The notes under the pieces: model-generated
Database searches by the model: none
Told to the model about the DNA's origin: nothing
Seen by the model: the letters and a program-made list of their open reading frames with translations, nothing else
Shown: positions 13,473-15,776 of the stretch, one piece after another
How the letters are laid out: every line of letters starts with the position of its first letter
Numbering within the stretch: position 1 is the first letter of the stretch
Program-made: the position numbers and the translations under genes
NCBI GenBank assembly: GCA_900545305.1
Contig: UQYD01000041.1
Location: forward strand, 1 to 15,776
Direction of reading: 5' to 3'
Source: an uncultured Eubacterium sp.
GTDB taxonomy: Bacteria > Bacillota > Clostridia > Lachnospirales > CAG-274
Length of the DNA: 15,776 nucleotides

Positions 13473-14804
13473 ATGAATGAAAATAAAAATGAAATTAATA
13501 AAAACAATACAACTGAAGAAAGCTTTGAAAATCAATCTCCAAAGGATATTGAAAGCGATAGTATAAATTATAATTTTACAAATAACGACGCTGGAGATGA
13601 TTCAAAAGAAAAAAGTACAAAAAAATATACCTATAAAAAAAGTATTGCTGTTGGATTAGCTGGAACTATACTTTGTGGTGCATCATTTGGCTATTTCTTA
13701 GGGGTTGGACTAAACACATCTAATTCCGTAATATCCGGTATTAATAACGCAATAAATGGTAGCTTTTCTTTTTCAAAGATAAACAATAGAAATAATGATA
13801 CTTCAACAACAAATAATAGTACCGTTTCTACTTCAGCTTCATCCAAGCAAAACATTTCAAAAACAGTTAGCAACGTTGAAAACTCTGTAGTAAACATTTC
13901 TATAAAAGTTACTGCTTCTAATATGTTTAATCAAACTGTTGATGAAGAAGGCTCTGGTTCAGGTATCATATATTCACAGGATAATGATAAAGTATATATC
14001 CTAACTAATAACCATGTTGTAGATTCTGCAAATTCCGTTACTATTTCTATAACAGGTAAAGAACAAATTAATGCTAAATTAGTTGGAAAAGATGCTACAT
14101 CTGACCTTGCCGTAATTTCTGTATCAAAATCAGATTTAAAATCTGCAGGGATAGAAAATATAACTACTGCTAAACTTGGTGACTCTGATAAAATAGAAGT
14201 CGGACAAACCGTTATTGCCATTGGTAATGCATTGGGTCAAGGTAAAACAGCTACTGTAGGTATAATTTCAGCCGAAAATAAAGTTTTAAATATTGATGGT
14301 GTAAAATATAATGCAATACAAACAGATGCTGCTATAAACCCTGGTAACAGTGGTGGTGCATTAGTTAATACTGATGGTGAGGTAATCGGTATCAATTCAG
14401 CAAAAGCATCTCAAACAAGTGTTGAAGGTACAGGATATGCTATTCCAATTAATCAAGCCAAAACTATTGCAAAAGAATTAATGGAAAAGGGTACAGTTGA
14501 CAAACCATACTTAGGTATTTCTGGCTATAGTATTACAGATGATTTTAAGAAAATGTATAATATAAACATAAATGGTGTATTTGTTGGCAAGATAGAAAGC
14601 AATTCACCAGCCGAAAAATCTGGCTTACAGGTAAGTGATATAATTACAGCTGTTGATGGACAGACAATCAATAGTATAGAAGAACTTTCAAAAATTATTT
14701 CTAGTCATAAATCAAATGATACCATTACTCTTTCTGTCATAAGAAACGGTAATCAGAAGGGCGAAGTAAAGGCTACATTAGCAAATAGTAATGACCAGTT
14801 TTAA
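13473..14804 (+). CDS. htrA: Membrane-anchored HtrA/DegP-like serine protease
   Basis: ATG 13473 is chosen for the GAGGAGGG site ahead, giving 443 residues. An acidic, Asn-rich cytoplasmic tail (1-50) precedes a single membrane helix (about 57-80, SIAVGLAGTILCGASFGYFL) and a low-complexity Asn/Ser/Thr spacer (about 95-130). A trypsin-like protease domain has triad His181 (TNNHVV), Asp211 (DATSDLAVI) and Ser293 (NPGNSGGAL). One PDZ domain covers about 346-436, with YLGISG at its start and SPAEKSGLQVSDII. The catalytic domain would face outside the membrane and degrade or refold damaged exported proteins, as in Firmicute HtrA/YvtA. The triad is intact. A second paralogous copy follows after 21 bases, sharing the transcript. 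Confidence 0.95.
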   Translation: MNENKNEINKNNTTEESFENQSPKDIESDSINYNFTNNDAGDDSKEKSTKKYTYKKSIAVGLAGTILCGASFGYFLGVGLNTSNSVISGINNAINGSFSFSKINNRNNDTSTTNNSTVSTSASSKQNISKTVSNVENSVVNISIKVTASNMFNQTVDEEGSGSGIIYSQDNDKVYILTNNHVVDSANSVTISITGKEQINAKLVGKDATSDLAVISVSKSDLKSAGIENITTAKLGDSDKIEVGQTVIAIGNALGQGKTATVGIISAENKVLNIDGVKYNAIQTDAAINPGNSGGALVNTDGEVIGINSAKASQTSVEGTGYAIPINQAKTIAKELMEKGTVDKPYLGISGYSITDDFKKMYNININGVFVGKIESNSPAEKSGLQVSDIITAVDGQTINSIEELSKIISSHKSNDTITLSVIRNGNQKGEVKATLANSNDQF

Positions 14805-14825
14805 TAATTAGTGGAGGTGTGTTTT

Positions 14826-15776
14826 ATGAAGAAGAATATAAATATAAATATAAATATAATAAAGACAAGTATTTTATCTCTAATTATTGGTTCAGCAGTA
14901 GGTCTAAGCCTTGGTGTTGCAATACCTGTAACATCTAGTATTGTACATTCTGTAACCCCTACTGTCAGCACAACTAATGTAAATACTACTACAACAAAAC
15001 AAGATAGCAATGATTTAAGTGTTATACAGACTTTAGATGAGGAATCTCAGAATACTGTTAATATAATAAAAAAAGTTAAACCATCTATTGCTTGTATTAC
15101 ATCTGTAGTGCAGGGCACAGATTTCTTTAATCAATCATATGAAAGTGAAGGTTCTGGTTCTGGTATAGTTTTTTATAAGGATAGTCAAAAGGCCTATATT
15201 GCTACAAATTACCATGTAATTTCTGGGGCAAGCAGAGTAAGCATTTCTTTAAACGAATGTGATTTAGTATCTGCTGAATTAGTTGGAAAAGATGCTAATT
15301 CAGATTTAGCTGTTATCTCTGTTAAACTTTCAGATTTAGCTGCTGCTGGCGTAAAAGATGTTCAAGTTGCTGAATTTGGTGATTCAGATTCAACACAAGT
15401 TGGTGACACCGTTATTGCTATAGGCAATGCATTAGGACAGGGTAACACAGCTACAAAAGGTATTATTAGCGTTGGTGCAAAAGAAGTAAATATAAATGGT
15501 AAAAAATTGACTGTATTGCAAACAGATGCTGCTATTAATCCTGGTAACAGTGGTGGTGCCTTAGTTAACCAAAAAGGTCAGGTAATTGGAATTAACACAG
15601 CCAAAATAGCACTTACTTCTGTTGAAGGTGTTGGCTACAGTATTGCATCTAATGTTGCTGAGCCACTTATTGAACAGCTTATGAATACAACTGACAGTGC
15701 AACTTTAGGTGTTAGTGTTGTAACTATTACTGACGAAATGGCACAGTATTACAACTTACCAACTGCTGGCGTAATG
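14826..15776 (+). CDS. htrA: Second HtrA/DegP-like serine protease (partial, runs off window)
   Basis: The frame opens at ATG 14826 after GGAGGTG (14813-14819) and stays open for 317 codons to the window edge. A very short N-terminus (MKK plus an Ile/Asn repeat) leads to a membrane helix or uncleaved signal (about 12-35, SILSLIIGSAVGLSLGVAI), then a Thr/Ser-rich spacer. The protease domain carries His130 (TNYHVI), Asp160 (DANSDLAVI) and Ser242 (NPGNSGGAL). The PDZ domain begins near residue 293 (TLGVSVV) and is cut off. It is a clear tandem paralogue of the preceding protein, with near-identical blocks around the triad. It lacks that protein's long acidic cytoplasmic tail and has Cys90 and Cys145, which are absent from the first copy. 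There is no separate promoter in the 21-base gap. Confidence 0.93.
   Translation, partial: MKKNINININIIKTSILSLIIGSAVGLSLGVAIPVTSSIVHSVTPTVSTTNVNTTTTKQDSNDLSVIQTLDEESQNTVNIIKKVKPSIACITSVVQGTDFFNQSYESEGSGSGIVFYKDSQKAYIATNYHVISGASRVSISLNECDLVSAELVGKDANSDLAVISVKLSDLAAAGVKDVQVAEFGDSDSTQVGDTVIAIGNALGQGNTATKGIISVGAKEVNINGKKLTVLQTDAAINPGNSGGALVNQKGQVIGINTAKIALTSVEGVGYSIASNVAEPLIEQLMNTTDSATLGVSVVTITDEMAQYYNLPTAGVM
14835..14858 (+). repeat. Four tandem AATATA hexamers at the start of the second htrA
   Basis: Codons 4-11 are four copies of AATATA, coding for alternating Asn-Ile just before the membrane helix. The six-base unit keeps the reading frame when copies are gained or lost, so it could vary protein length but not switch the gene off. 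Confidence 0.7.

Noticed and set aside
1..15776. CRISPR arrays, tRNA/rRNA genes, insertion sequences, phage genes
   Set aside because: No regularly spaced repeats, cloverleaf-like or rRNA-like sequence, transposase, integrase or phage protein was seen on either strand.

Overview
The window is AT-rich and densely packed. Shine-Dalgarno sites are strong (AGGAGG type), operons are short, and several units end in A/T-flanked hairpin terminators. The gene families point to an anaerobic low-GC Firmicute of class Clostridia, plausibly Lachnospirales or a relative. Relevant families are a split Na+-translocating decarboxylase with separate biotin carrier, a two-gene SufC/short-SufB Fe-S system, a B. 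subtilis-like tyrA-aroA order, and membrane-anchored HtrA proteases. The taxonomic placement is inferred from gene content, not from a marker gene.

Layout: (1) 1-181 holds the last codons of an unidentified plus-strand gene and a hairpin that faces the end of (2). (2) 182-2275, minus strand, is a paralogous EF-G (FusA2 type) with an altered G4 motif. (3) 2483-6658, plus strand, is one likely transcript from a good promoter: tyrA, aroA, sufC/smsC and sufB/smsB, closed by a bidirectional terminator. It joins the end of aromatic amino-acid synthesis to a minimal Fe-S scaffold. (4) 6673-8256, minus strand, is a LysR-type regulator followed by a DEDDh exonuclease. (5) 8271-13230, plus strand, starts with a regulator-type palindrome and a weak-minus-35 promoter, then a five-gene operon. 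Its genes encode a 12S-like carboxyltransferase, OadG-type subunit, biotin carrier, OadB Na+ pump and 5S-like (OadA) carboxyltransferase, followed by a strong terminator. (6) 13413-15776, plus strand, holds two tandem HtrA/DegP-like membrane-anchored serine proteases; the second runs off the window.

The most interesting region is (5). One biotin carrier sits with both a CoA-ester carboxyltransferase (12S/MmdA family) and a 2-oxoacid carboxyltransferase (5S/OadA family), plus the Na+ pump. No biotin carboxylase is present. This is the part list of a transcarboxylase joined to a Na+-pumping decarboxylase. Its 12S-like subunit differs from the usual family motifs at both N-terminal oxyanion-hole loops, so its acyl-CoA substrate is uncertain. 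The divergent LysR gene and a near-perfect 18-bp dyad about 65 bases upstream of the predicted start suggest dedicated control.
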